Source: Diphasiastrum complanatum
Taxonomy: Eukaryota; Streptophyta; Lycopodiopsida; Lycopodiales; Lycopodiaceae
Direction: 5' to 3'
DNA: 64,000 nt
NCBI GenBank assembly: GCA_029204225.1
Contig: CM055113.1
Span: 2,438,081 to 2,502,080, forward strand
This document shows, one piece after another, positions 11,646-22,324 of the stretch. Position 1 is the first letter of the stretch, and every line of letters begins with the position of its first letter. Below the pieces are notes generated by a model. That model worked only from the letters and a program-made list of their open reading frames with translations, was not told the DNA's origin and did not search any database. The position numbers were made by a program, and so were the translations under genes.

Positions 11646-12003
11646 TGTTACGAGCTCGTAACCAGTGCCGAACCCTAGAGAACACAGATAGGTCAGATAC
11701 CATAGTCAGGGTCGTGTCCAGTGTACATGACCAACAGGGCAAGACAGTGTGAGTAGTGTGCCCCAGCACGGTCCATAGCCATGGCGGGCCTAACACAGCC
11801 TAGGGACCCTGTCAGCAGGATAGGGCTCCCAGTTGGGTCCCGACGTGCAGTCGGCCACGTCAGTGCCACGTGGCCGACACTTGGCAGTAGCATGCTACCA
11901 GTCCTCACACTGGGCTAGGAGGGGCTTACTGTATATCAGGGAGTAGGCAAGGTTGGGTGGATCAGTTAGTGTTTGCCCTACTGTGGTGTTAGGATCTATT
12001 ACA
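11646..12003 (+). repeat. Chromovirus 5' LTR, copy A (358 bp)
   Basis: Starts TGTTACGAGCTCG and ends ATCTATTACA (TG...CA). The LTRs at 20821-21178, 21967-22324 (inverted), 23557-23913 and 32923-33280 are homologous along their full length. The first 17 bases include a 16-bp palindrome, GTTACGAGCTCGTAAC. A hairpin (11850-11878) contains the G-box CACGTG. TATATCA near 11929 is a possible TATA element. The five bases before it, CCCCT, come from the hAT target. Confidence 0.93.
11850..11878 (+). promoter_or_regulatory. LTR hairpin carrying a G-box
   Basis: GTCGGCCACGT (11850-11860) pairs perfectly with ACGTGGCCGAC (11868-11878). The right arm includes GCCACGTGGC, a G-box/ABRE-type core that plant bZIP and bHLH factors bind. 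It is kept in the LTRs at 21967 (inverted) and 23557 but lost in those at 20821 and 32923. Confidence 0.55.
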
Positions 12004-12898
12004 CTGGTATTAGAGCCATCTCCATCCTAGGGAGTTCAGGACAGCAGTAGAGAAAGCTATCAGAAGATAGGAAAGATTTCTCAGTTTCTCAGAAAAGATT
12101 AGAGGAGGAGAATCGCTGTAGGAACAGCCTTCAAACCCTTGAAATTCACTGAGAGTTTACAGTTGTAGGAAGTAGAATTCCTTCTGTAGGTAAATCGTTG
12201 GAAAGGCAGCAATCTATACCAGATTTCAGACATCTGATAGGAGATTTTAGAAAGTAATTAGAGTATAAACCAGCGAGTAGTTCCATCGCTGTGGGATCAG
12301 AAATCTACCTCTGAAATTTCAAAAAAATCCAAGGAAATTTGAAGGGTTTCCAAGCAAATTTTCTTAGTAGGGTCAGCGCTGGACAGGGAGGAGAAAAGGT
12401 GAAAATTTATCCCTGTTTGTTGAGAATTCTCAGGAGTTTGAGCTTCAAACTTACTTGCTACAGACCAGCGACCTACAGGCTTGGGTCAAATCGGAGATTT
12501 GAAGTGATTTAGAGCTGTAAATTGGACAAATCGGGCCGGACAGGTTGCTGACCAACCAGCGAGGGCAGGGACTTCGAAAATTCCGGATTTCCTTTTGTAA
12601 ATTTCCGGTTTTTACTCAGTTTGATGGAGCCCCACACCTGAAATCAGATTAGTTAGCTACTCAACTCAAGAACCGGGAAATTCGGCACCGTTTTGAAGCT
12701 TCAAACTGGCATTTTCCGAGACAGCAGGTCTGAAATCTTGGGTAAAAGAGCTGAGAGGGTTCCTCTTCATTCTTTCTTTGGAAGAACAGTCCTCAGAAAC
12801 AGCTAAGTCATCTTTCCTTTCCTTTGTACAGTTGTAAATTAGTCTTTTAGACTTTTTTTTCCTTCAGAAGTTAAGGTAGCTCTCTTTTAGTTCCGAAG
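12004..12898 (+). other. Chromovirus leader, copy A, with damaged primer site and CAGCG motifs
   Basis: The leader begins CTGGTATTAGAGCC, a primer site with one C-to-T change against TGGTATCAGAGCC in copy D. It then runs almost 900 bases without a coding frame. CAGCG/CGCTG motifs recur at about 12113, 12271, 12290, 12373, 12467 and 12558, and they are kept in the other copies although the surrounding sequence differs. Confidence 0.7.
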
Positions 12899-15844
12899 AT
12901 GACCACTCCTCAGGGACCTGATCAACCCCCGGAGAGAGGCTTCGACGAACTTGAAACAGAAGCCTTGGCTTACAGAAAAGAGAAGGAACCCATGGAAGTA
13001 GAAGAACAGGAACAGTTCGGCGAAGAACTCGACGAACTGGTTACCAAGGAGCAGTTCCTCCAATTGGTAACAGAAGTGGATGAACTGAAGTTGGCATTAG
13101 CCAATTTCAAGTCCAGTGTGGACGACTCGGTCGCTGAACTCAAAAACTTGATTTTGAGTTCCGCGAAAGGAAGCCTTCCCTCCACTTCTCAGTTATCCCC
13201 TTCTCCACTTCCATCAGTTTCGGGTGAGACTTTACGGTCTCACCCCAGTGTTTTTAAAGACTTGAAACCTCCTACTTTTAATGGGGAAGAGAAGGATAGA
13301 AATGCAGATATTCTACAAACCTTCCTCAGCAAATGGAAGAACATTCATGCTCTTAAACAGACCCCTGACCATTTGCAAGCCATTGACGCCAGTCTTTCCT
13401 TAGGGCCTATGGCCTATAAGTGGTGGTTAAATCTCCAGGAGACTGGGCAGACTCCCCGGTCATGGAAAGCTTTTGAAGAAGCTTTCCTAAGAGAATTTCT
13501 ACCAGAGAATGACCTTGATAGAGCCTGGGAAGCCTGGGAAAGAACAGTAATGGACAAGTCCCTCATCCAATTTATCTCGCAGTATCGAGAAGCAATTTTA
13601 AAGATTAAAAATATGGATGACTATCAGAAAATCGGGGGATTTGTCCGTGGCCTCAAAGATGAATATAAAGTAGAGGTCCAGAGAAACTCGCCTACTACCC
13701 TTGAGCAAGCTCTCAGATATGCTCAAATCAATGATGATTCAGTGGGTAGGAAGAGGGCGAGACAACAGCCACTTTCTGAGCAGCCTTCTCAGAAAGACTT
13801 TCAATTTAAAAAGAAATTTTTAAAAAGAAAGAAAGAAGATAAATTTAAAGGTGAAGCTCCTCAGAAACGCCCTTCACTCATACAGCCCTTAAAACCAGAT
13901 GATTTTGAGAAAGCCAAACAAGAACGTTTGTGCTTTGTGTGTATGGGCAAGGGACACACGGTCAGACAGTTTCCCAAGGGGCCTTTCACTCAAAAAGATA
14001 AGAAAGATAAAAAACAAGTTAATCTTGTTCAGACTGTATGTTTCCCTAGTTACTCGGCAGCTTCCGAGATCAAAGTGTATCATAAAGATCATGAACACTG
14101 TTGCCAGCTGACCTCTGCAATGCTAGCGAGACCCTTCAGCTTTGGGCCGCATGACCTAGTACGTATGCATGGGAAAGTTGGTAACCAGTCAGTAAGAGTC
14201 ATGGTTGATGATGGGGCAACCCATAATTTTATCAACCACACCCTGGTCAAAAAGCTTAAACTACCAGAAGTACCTAGTCAGCATAGGTACATAGTTTCAT
14301 TAGCTAAGGGTGAAGATAAAAAAATATGGGAGACTATGGTAAGTAAGTTAAATCTTGGTATTCAGGGGTACCAAGATGAAATAAACTTTCAGATAATGCA
14401 CCTGGATCGAACAGACATTGTTCTCGGGAGAGATTGGCTCTACAGTTTAGGACCTTCCCTCCACAGAAACTATCAGGAGAACACCCTCAGCTTGCAGCAT
14501 AAAGGCCGAGAGATCCAGTTGCATGGGAAGCATGATGTTCCCAACAGCCCTATGGTCTGCAGTTTAGAGCTCTGTCAGCTAATCGGAGACGAAGACCATC
14601 GAGTATTCTTATGTGACTTTCAGTTTATTCCTGAAGTTTCTATTTCCAGTTCTATTCAGCAGAAAATCAGTAAATTAGAAACTTTATTGTCTAAATTTAA
14701 AGATGTTTTTCCTGAAGATTTGCCACATGGTTTACCACCTAGCAGAGAGGTAGATCATGTAATAAACCTAGTACCAGGTACAGCACCTGTTTCTAAACCT
14801 CCGTATCGGGTCAGCCGAACAAAGGATGAAGAAATAACTAGGCAGTTAACAGACTATCTTGGGAAAGGCCAAATTCAGACCTGTAGTTCACCATGGGCCT
14901 CACCAGTCCTATTGGTGAAAAAGAAAGAGGGGTCTATGCGTCTTTGCGTAGATTACAGAGCCCTCAATAAAGTCACAATTAAGAATAAATACCCTATGCC
15001 TCGGGCAGACGAGTTGTTTGATCAACTCGACGGGGCTAAGTTTTTCAGCAAAATAGACCTCAGATCGGGATATCATCAAGTCCGTATAAAATCGGAAGAT
15101 GTCTCGAAAACAGCTTTTAGGACTCGTCACGGTCATTATGAGTTTAAGGTGATGCCATTTGGGCTCACAAATGCTCCAGCTACCTTTATGACCTTGATGA
15201 ACAGTGTCCTCAGACCATACTTGGGTAAGTTTGTAGTCGTATTTTTAGATGACATCCTCGTCTACAGCAAAACGAGGAAGGAGCATCTAAAACACCTCAG
15301 AAAGGTGTTTCGACTGCTCAGAAAGCATAAGCTTTATGCTAAACAATCCAAGTGTGAATTCTTTGTTGAAGAAGAAGCATATTTGGGTCACATTATCTCT
15401 TCAGATGGGATTAAGATGGACCCAAATAAGGTTAAAGCCATACTCAGTTGGCTGAGACCTCAGAATATTCTGGAACATCAAATCTTTCTTGGTCTGGCGG
15501 GATATTACAGACGATTTGTCAAGGAATATGCTCAGATAGCAGTTCCTATGACAAATCTTCTTAAGGGGAAGGGAAAGGAGTTCATTTGGGAGTCCGCACA
15601 ACAGGAGAGCTTTGATGCTCTCAAAACAGCCTTAGCTACAGCACCAGTTTTAAAAGTCGTCGACCCCAATCAGCCATTTGTGGTCGAAACAGATGCTAGC
15701 GACTTTGCAGTAGGTGCTGTGCTAACTCAGGGTGGACGACTAGTTGCGTTCGAGAGTAAAAAACTTGAGCCAGCTCAGACTAGGTACAGTGCCTATGAAA
15801 AGGAACTCTTAGCATATGGTTTTATTTGGGGCCAAAGTCTTTAA
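12899..15844 (+). pseudogene. Chromovirus gag-pol, copy A: gag, protease, RT, truncated RNase H
   Basis: An open frame of 981 codons starts at ATG 12899. Residues 1-110 are charged and coiled-coil-like. About 135-285 is the gag domain ([24 protein letters not shown]). At about 343-357 the zinc knuckle reads [14 protein letters not shown], so its last Cys has become Phe. At about 435 is the protease motif VDDGATHNF. At about 690-850 is RT ([32 protein letters not shown], catalytic FLDD near 781). RNase H starts near 925 ([15 protein letters not shown]) and is cut after AYEKEL. Integrase and chromodomain are absent. Translation of gag and pol in one frame fits chromoviruses. The rest is replaced by unrelated DNA from about 15811. 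Confidence 0.93.
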
Positions 15845-16532
15845 AGGCCAAAGTAAACTTAGGCAAAAATATTTAGTACCAAACTCGTGGAGGGCCTTCT
15901 TGCATGATGATGTCACTTGTCCACTGGAGTTTGGTAGACCCCCATGCATATGTGCATGGGGGAGAATAAGTTAATTTGCCACATATTCTAGTTTGCATGC
16001 GACATGCAAGATGCATGCATGACAAATTAGACACATGCAAGTAGACATGCAAATTGCCACCTACCTTGGACACTTGGCAATAGCATGCAATACATTGTAC
16101 ATACTCGAATTCTATTTACTAGAGTCTCCAGGAGTTGGAGAGTGTGTTGAATGGAATCATCTTCCATCTTCATCATTTTTTTATTGTCTCCTTCATCTGA
16201 ATACTAGTAGGAGGTCGCATTTGGATCTGATCTGATCTTTTTCATGTTTCTCCTTCTCCTCTCATCAGATTTCGATGAGGACAGTTGCATACTGATTCTT
16301 GGAGGAAGGCGCTACTTTTACTATGCTTTCTAGCTTCAATCAAATTGTTTCCATGACCAGAACAGCCATCATTCAGATCTGATTGGGCACTGGATCTGAT
16401 TTGTTTGTTCCTTCATTTCTCCACAGTGGATAGTCAGAATTGAATCAAATCAATTACACAAGATTCCTATTGCATAGGCTCTATCATTCCTTATGAATAG
16501 AAGCAATCAAAAGCACCGCATTTGATTGTTGG
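15811..16532. other. Unassigned insert, LTR-like, rich in CATGC
   Basis: No coding frame. It replaces the chromovirus RNase H/integrase. It contains a perfect 10-bp hairpin at 15939-15962 and a cluster of CATGC/GCATG motifs at 15980-16060. A solo LTR of another family is possible, but I could not find matching ends or a target duplication. Confidence 0.4.
15939..15962. repeat. Hairpin CCCCCATGCA-TATG-TGCATGGGGG
   Basis: Perfect 10-bp stem with a 4-base loop, at the start of a CATGC-rich block (RY/Sph-like motifs). Confidence 0.75.
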
Positions 16533-16922
16533 GGGAGCAGCAAATCCGGACAGGTACACCGTCACATGGGCACTGTGGGGGAGCAGACCACGGACCCAAT
16601 CGGAGTGCAGCATGTGGGGGAGCAATACATGGGGCAGGTACAGTAGCACATGGGATCATCAACAACTGCAAATGGGGAAACATGCTATGGGGTTAAATAG
16701 GCACTCACGAGGCTGTGAGAGAACCAGTGAGAGGCTGTGAGAGGCATTGCGAGAGGCTGTGAGAGAGAGCCAGTGAGAGGCTGTGAGAGAGAGGCATTGT
16801 GAGAGGCTGTGTCACAGACCCAGTGAGAGGCTGTGAGAGGGAGGCTGTGAGAGAGCCAGTGAGAGCCATTGAGAGGCTATGAGAGGCTGTGAGAGCCAGT
16901 TCAAGAAACAGGGTGTCGTGAG
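16533..16922 (+). promoter_or_regulatory. Promoter and 5' leader of the hAT small gene (copy fragment)
   Basis: Homologous to 41757-42164 upstream of the intact small gene. Shared features are CACATGGGCACTG blocks, the core GGGNTAAATAGGCACTCAC (here 16690-16708) that looks like a TATA region, and an imperfect repeat of GAGGCTGTGAGAGAGCCAGT between 16709 and 16903. The repeat is longer here than in the other copy. Confidence 0.6.
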
Positions 16923-17190
16923 ATGGCGGAGTGCATACCACCAAGGCCTGAGGGCGAAGCCAGGAGGAAGCTCGAGGAAGATGTCCGAAGGCACAACGAA
17001 AGGCATCGGAAGCAAGAGGCAAACATTGCAGAGATGCTGCGACAGGCTCGACAGAGAAATCCAAAGCCGGACCACCCAGCCCCCACTGTCGAGCTGGATT
17101 TGGATGAGCAGATCGAAATGAACTTCACACGACGGCAGCTCATCATGGTCAGGGAAAGGGCTGCCCACCGTCGTGCTACCGATCAGAAGT
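16923..17190 (+). pseudogene. hAT-associated small coiled-coil gene, 3'-truncated copy
   Basis: Starts MAECIPPRPEGEARRKLEED at ATG 16923 and follows the intact 121-codon gene at 42165 closely through NFTRRQLIMVRERAAHRRA. It then diverges near 17181-17190, where chromovirus leader sequence begins; the frame runs on to a chance stop at 17228. Very high Arg/Glu/Gln content fits a helical coiled coil. Function unknown. Confidence 0.75.
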
Positions 17191-17855
17191 GTGTAGAAAA
17201 GCTTGCTTGTCAGATAGAAATTAGATAAAATTTCTAGAGCAGGTCCAGCGCTGCAAAACCAGACCTCATCTCTGATTTTTGCCATCAGATTCGGGAATTA
17301 GAACGAGATTTTGAAGATAAAGAGTGGTGCTGACCCAGCGCTGATACCCACATCTTTTCTGATTTCCGGAACCATTTTTGGGTTTAAGTAAAAGTTTTTT
17401 GGAGCAAATAGGTCGCTGTCCAGTAAGCGAGGGTAGAGAAACACCAAAATCAGAAATTGAAATATTTTTTGGGTCTCAAATCAGAAGAAAACGAGCCAGT
17501 TAGATTGCTGTCGGATCAGCGACGGTAGCCAGCTATCAACCTCAGAATATTTTGGCACCTTTTCGAGTTTTTTGCCCGTTTTTTGGAGCCTCACAGCTAC
17601 AATCAGATCAGCGAGCTACTATACTCAAGGAACCGGAAATTTTGACGCCGTTTTGGAGCTTCAAGCTGGGATTTTCCGCGACAGCAGGTCTGAAATCTTG
17701 GGTAAAAGAGCTGAGAGGGTTCCTCTTCGTAATTTCTTTGGAAGTACAGTCCTCAGAAACAGCTAAGTCATCTTTCCTTTCCCTTGTACAGTTGTAAATT
17801 AGTCTTTTTGACTTTTTTCATCAAAAGTTAAGGTACCTCTCCTTCAGTTCCAAAA
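17191..17855 (+). other. Chromovirus leader, copy A' (LTR missing)
   Basis: Diverged from the copy A leader but keeps the CAGCG motifs (near 17248, 17336, 17412, 17518 and others). From about 17600 it becomes nearly identical to copy A (AGACAGCAGGTCTGAAATC-type block and the run-up to the gag ATG). No 5' LTR precedes it; the junction with the hAT small gene lies near 17190. Confidence 0.65.
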
Positions 17856-20818
17856 ATGACCATTCCTCAGGAACCTGATCAACCCCCGGAGAGAGGCTTC
17901 GACGAACTTGAAACAGAAGCCTTGGCTTACAGTAAAGGGAAAGAACCAATGGAAATGGAAGAACAGAAACAGCTCGCCGAAGAACTCAACGAACTGGTTA
18001 CCAAGGAGAAGTTTCTCCAGTTGGTTACAGAAGTGGATGAACTGACGTTGGCATTAGCCAATTTCAAGTCCAGTGTGGACGACTTGTTCGCTGAACTCAA
18101 AAGCTTGATTTTGAGTTCCGCGAAAGGAAGCCTTCCCTCCACTTCTCAGTTGTCCCCTTCTCCACTTCCATCAGCTTCGAGTGAGACTTTACGGTCTCAC
18201 CCCAGTGTTTTCAAAGATTTAAAGCCTCCTACTTTTAATGGGGAAGAGAAGGATAGAAATGCAGATATTCTACAAACCTTCCTCAGCAAATGGAAGAACA
18301 TTCATGCTCTTAAACAGACCCCTGACCATTTGCAAGGTATTGAGGCCAGTCTTTCCTTTGGGCCTATGGCCTATAAGTGGTGGTTAAATCTCCAGGAGAC
18401 TGGGCAGACTCCCCGGTCATGGAAAGCTTTTGAAGAAGCTTTCCTAAGAGAATTCCTACTAGAAAATGAACATGATAGAGCCTGGGAAGCCTGGGAAAGA
18501 ACAGTAATGGACAAAGTCCCTTATCCAATATATCTCGCAGTATCGAGAAGCAATTTTAAAAATTAAAAATATGGATGATTATCAGAAAATCAAGGGATTT
18601 GTCCGTGGCCTCAAAGATGAATATAAAGTAGAGGTCCAGAGAAACTCGCCTACTACCCTTGAGCACGCTCTCAGATATGCTCAAATATATGATGATTCAA
18701 TGGGTAGGAAGAGGGCGAGACAGGACCATACTTGGGTAAATTTGTAGTCGTATTTTTAGATGACATTCTCGTCTATAGCAAAACGAGGAAGGAGAACTGC
18801 TCAGAAAGCATAAGCTTTACACTAAACAATCCAAGTGTGAATTCTTCGTAGAAGAGATAGCATATTTGGGTCACATTATATAAGATGGACCCGAATAAGG
18901 TTAAAGCCATACTCAGTTGTCTGAGACCTCAGAATATTTTAGAACATCAGATCTTTCTTAGTTTGGCGGGATATTATAGACGATTTGTCAAGGAGTATGC
19001 TCAGATAGCAGTTCCCATGACAAATCTCTTAAGGGGAAGGGAAAGGAGTTCATTTGGGAGTCCGCACAGCAGGAGAGCTTTGATGCTCTCAAAACAGCCT
19101 TAGCTACTGCACCGGTTCTAAAAGTCGTCGACCCCAATCAGCCATTTGTGGTCGAAACAGATGCTAGCGACTTTGCAGTTGGTGTTGTGCTAGCTCAGAG
19201 TGCAAGACCAGTTGCGTTTGAGAGTAAAAAACTCGAGCCAGCTCAGACTAGGTACAGTGCCTATGAAAAGGAACTCTTTTCTATAGTCCATGCCCTTAAG
19301 ACTTGGAGGCATTATTTGTATGGTGCCAACTTTGAGGTCCTGATAGACCATGAAAGTCTCAGATACCTTTGCAATCAACCTGAGCTTAGAGGTCGGAAAG
19401 CTCGTTGGGCAGAGTTGATGCAAGAGTTTGATATGTCTATCAGATATAGACGGGGGAAATTCAATACAGTAGCAGATGCCCTTAGTAGAATGCCTATGAT
19501 AAACGAGCTGAGTTTTACTCATATTCGTAATGAGTTACTCGAGTACTTGAGAGGGAAATGCCAGCATGATGCATTCTTCTCTACTATCTGGAACTCAGTC
19601 CAGAGCAGACAGTTACAGACTCCAGAACCAGTTCCCGGGGCTGGTACCAGTTCATCCAAGAATACGGCAGCTTCCGTTGAGGATGATGATGAGTCCGAGT
19701 ATACATCGTCAGATGACGTTGAGGATTCTGAGCCTGTATTACCCAAGCAAACCCCAGTGGTTGAGGGTCAGTTGACTCAAGGATTCAAATGGAAACAGTA
19801 TTCCATTCAGGATGAGTACTTAAATAGTACTATTTAACTTTTCGACCACAAATGGCGACTGGGATAGTAAGTTTAATCCATTCAGCTGAACTATTCTAAA
19901 TTTAAATTGTACGGTCTACCTTCCGGCATAATCAGCGACCGGGATAGTAAGTTTAATGGAAATTTTTGGAGGGCAGTATTCCATCATCTCCATACTAAAC
20001 TTAATATGAGTACCACCGACCATCCACAGACGGACGGTCAAACAGAGAGGGTAAATCAAGTGTTGGAGGATATGCTTCGTGCATACGTCAGCAAGAAGCA
20101 GACTAATTGGGAGGAGTATCTCTCGATATTAGAGTTTGCTTACAACAGTACCAAACATTCAGCTACGGGATACAGCCCATTTATGCTGATGTACGGTTTT
20201 CAGCCACGCTCACCCACAGCTGTAGGGTTTAAACAAGAAAAAGTTGAAGCAGCCAGAAACTTTTTAGAGGGCCTAAACCAGATGATAGAGCATGCTAAGC
20301 GTAGCATTAGGCAATCCAAGGATCGAGCCAGGCATTATGCAGATCCACACAGACAGGATGTGCAGTTCTCCGCTGGTGAGAAAGTCCACTTGAGAGTCCC
20401 AGTTGACTCTAAAACCCTCAAATCAGGAGTGTGTGCTAAGTTGTCTCCAAGGTATTGTGGTCCCTTTACCATCAGTAGGAGACTAGGCGAGGTCACCTAT
20501 GAGCTAGAACTCCCACACAGTAGTAAGGTTTTTCCAGTCTTTCATGTAAGTCAGTTACGAAAAGCCTTAACCAGATCAAAAAATCTGGTAGGGGACAGTG
20601 TTCTAGTTCTCCCATTGGATCCTCAAAAACCTCCACATGAACCAGAGGAGATTCTTGATAGTAGAGAGACGCAGGCCCGTCATACTCTATACCGAGAATA
20701 TCTGGTCAAGTGGAATGATCAACCTGTTGAGAATGCCACTTGGGAAAGAGGCAACGTCCTTCGCAAGATTTTTCCAGACTTTGTCTTAGAGGACCAAGAC
20801 GGTTCTTAAGGGGGAGGG
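17856..20818 (+). pseudogene. Chromovirus gag-pol, copy A', internally deleted
   Basis: Gag runs from ATG 17856 to a frameshift near 18515. At about 18721 gag (GGGCGAGACAG) is joined straight to the RT catalytic segment (GACCATACTTGGG), removing the zinc knuckle, protease and RT fingers, roughly 1.4 kb relative to copy A. The RT thumb and RNase H follow (19148-19820, [14 protein letters not shown]). At 19820 the H2C2 finger and the front of integrase are deleted and replaced by an 80-base filler. From 19907 one frame encodes the second half of integrase (ISDRDSKF, then EFAYNSTKHSATGYSPF) and a chromodomain (REYLVKWNDQPVENATWERG), with stop at 20807-20809. The chromodomain identifies the family as a chromovirus. 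Non-functional. Confidence 0.9.
19820..19899 (+). other. Filler DNA at a deletion junction
   Basis: Between GATGAGTACTT of the linker and ATTTAAATTGTACGG of integrase lies sequence foreign to the intact family. Within it GCGACTGGGATAGTAAGTTT (from 19856) nearly copies GCGACCGGGATAGTAAGTTT found about 78 bases downstream. It looks like a templated insertion made during double-strand break repair. Confidence 0.65.
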
Positions 20819-20820
20819 AG
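20807..20820 (+). promoter_or_regulatory. Polypurine tract
   Basis: AAGGGGGAGGGAG directly before the 3' LTR primes plus-strand synthesis. The same tract, inverted, follows the LTR at 22325-22338. Confidence 0.85.
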
Positions 20821-21178
20821 TGTTACGAGCTCGTGACCAGTGCCGAACCCTAGAGAACATAGATAGGTCAGATACCACAGTCAGGGTCGTGTCCAGCGTA
20901 CACGACCAACAAGGCAAGACAGTGTGAGTAGTGTGCCCCAGCACGGTCCATAGCCATGGCAGGCCTAACACAGTCTAGGAACCCTGTCAGCAGGACAAGG
21001 CCCCCAGTTGGGTCCCGACGTTTAGTCGGCCACGTCAGTGAGACATGGCCGACACTTGGCAGTTGCATGCTACCAGTCCTCACACTGGGCTAGGAGGGGC
21101 TTACTCTATATCAGGGAGTAGGCAAGGTTGGGTGGATCAGTTAGTGTTTGCCCTATTGTGGTATTAGGATCTATTACA
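20821..21178 (+). repeat. Chromovirus 3' LTR, copy A' (358 bp)
   Basis: TGTTACGAGC...TATTACA, full length. It carries differences from the LTRs at 11646 and 23557 (GCTCGTGACC at the start, lost G-box), so it is not the sister LTR of a recent insertion. It is followed at once by hAT sequence. Confidence 0.92.
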
Positions 21179-21966
21179 AAAGGACACGCAGTGCAAGACG
21201 CTGTATAGATGGACAGGTGCTACCGAACATGGTCCACCAGGTAATGGGAAGCTGCCTCCTCTATGGATCCTGAGCAGCCGGGTGGCCGAACGTGCCCATG
21301 CCAAAACGAAATGCAGTGAGCTCCTCCATGAGCCTGATAGGATCCAAACCTATGTGTGGCCCCACCCTGTGAATGTATTGAAGCCAATCGGCCTCGAGCT
21401 CCCTATCTGCAATCTATGTCGGAGAGAAGAAGAGGGGATACAGTATGTGTGCAACGTTGTGGATACTCCTGTGGAAGTAGTTCCACCACGTCTCCCAGAT
21501 GAACTTCAGCGCAGTCATCCTGCAGGTGAGAGGCATGTTGAAACCTGGGCATTACGAAAAAACATAACATTGACAGAAAAACAAGCTAGCAACCACTGAA
21601 AAGATTAAGAGCAAATACATTACTGCACCGCTTACCTCTCTGGCTGTAGGATGGGCAGCTGCAGGAACTGTCCGATCCGGTCCATGAGCTCATATACCAG
21701 TCCAAGTGTCGACCCCTCGCTATCAGCCATGCGGAGCACAATGTAGAGTGGTCGAAGGAGTCCTGACAATGTTTGTGCAGCCCTCCAAAACTGGTCTCCC
21801 CTCACCGTGGAAGAAAAGTGCTCCCCATCCTCAGTGTGCTGAAACTTACTGGCACGCCAAAGATCACTGGCAACCATCTGTAGAAGCTGTGTCCTGCACC
21901 TGATCAAACGGGCGATGACCACCAAGTCGAATGCAAAGCGTGTGGGGGCTGGCTTCTTGAGGTCCA
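21179..21966 (-). pseudogene. hAT transposase fragment between two inverted LTRs
   Basis: Read on the minus strand from 21966, it contains the end of exon 1 (KKPAPTRFAFDLVV, LLQMVASDLWRASKF, YELMDRIGQFLQLPILQPER), the intron, and exon 2 encoding the hAT dimerisation domain. It ends in the last codons of exon 2 at 21179. It aligns with 45049-45835 in the complete copy. Both ends coincide with the outer edges of chromovirus LTRs. Confidence 0.85.
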
Positions 21967-22324
21967 TGTAATAGATCCTAACACCACAGTAGGGCAAACA
22001 CTAACTGATCCACCCAACCTTGCCTACTCCCTGATTTAGAGTAAGCCCCTCCTAGCCCAGTGTGAGGACTAGTAGCATGCAACTGCCAAGTGTCGGCCAC
22101 GTGGCACTGACGTGGCCGACTGCACGTCGGGACCCAACTGGGAGCCCTATCCTGCTGACAGGGTCCCTAGGCTGTGTTAGGCCCGCCATGGCTATGGACC
22201 GTGCTGGGGCACACTACTCACACTGTCTTGCCCTGTTGGTCATGTACGCTGGACACGACCCTGACTGTGGTATCTGACCTATCTGTGTTCTCTACGGTTC
22301 GGCACTGGTTACGAGCTCGTAACA
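21967..22324 (-). repeat. Chromovirus 3' LTR, copy C, inverted (358 bp)
   Basis: Reverse complement of the family LTR: starts TGTAATAGATCC and ends CTCGTAACA. Followed on the right by the inverted polypurine tract, so it is the 3' LTR of a minus-strand element. Its G-box hairpin is kept. Confidence 0.92.

Noticed and set aside
16705-17285. Minus-strand frames with SLSQPLTGS repeats
   Set aside because: Antisense of the GAGGCTGTGAGAG leader repeat and of the small gene; no independent support.
11646-21178. One chromovirus running from the LTR at 11646 to the LTR at 20821
   Set aside because: Gag occurs twice (12899 and 17856), unrelated DNA and a hAT piece lie between, and the two LTRs differ more than sister LTRs should, so two copies are joined.
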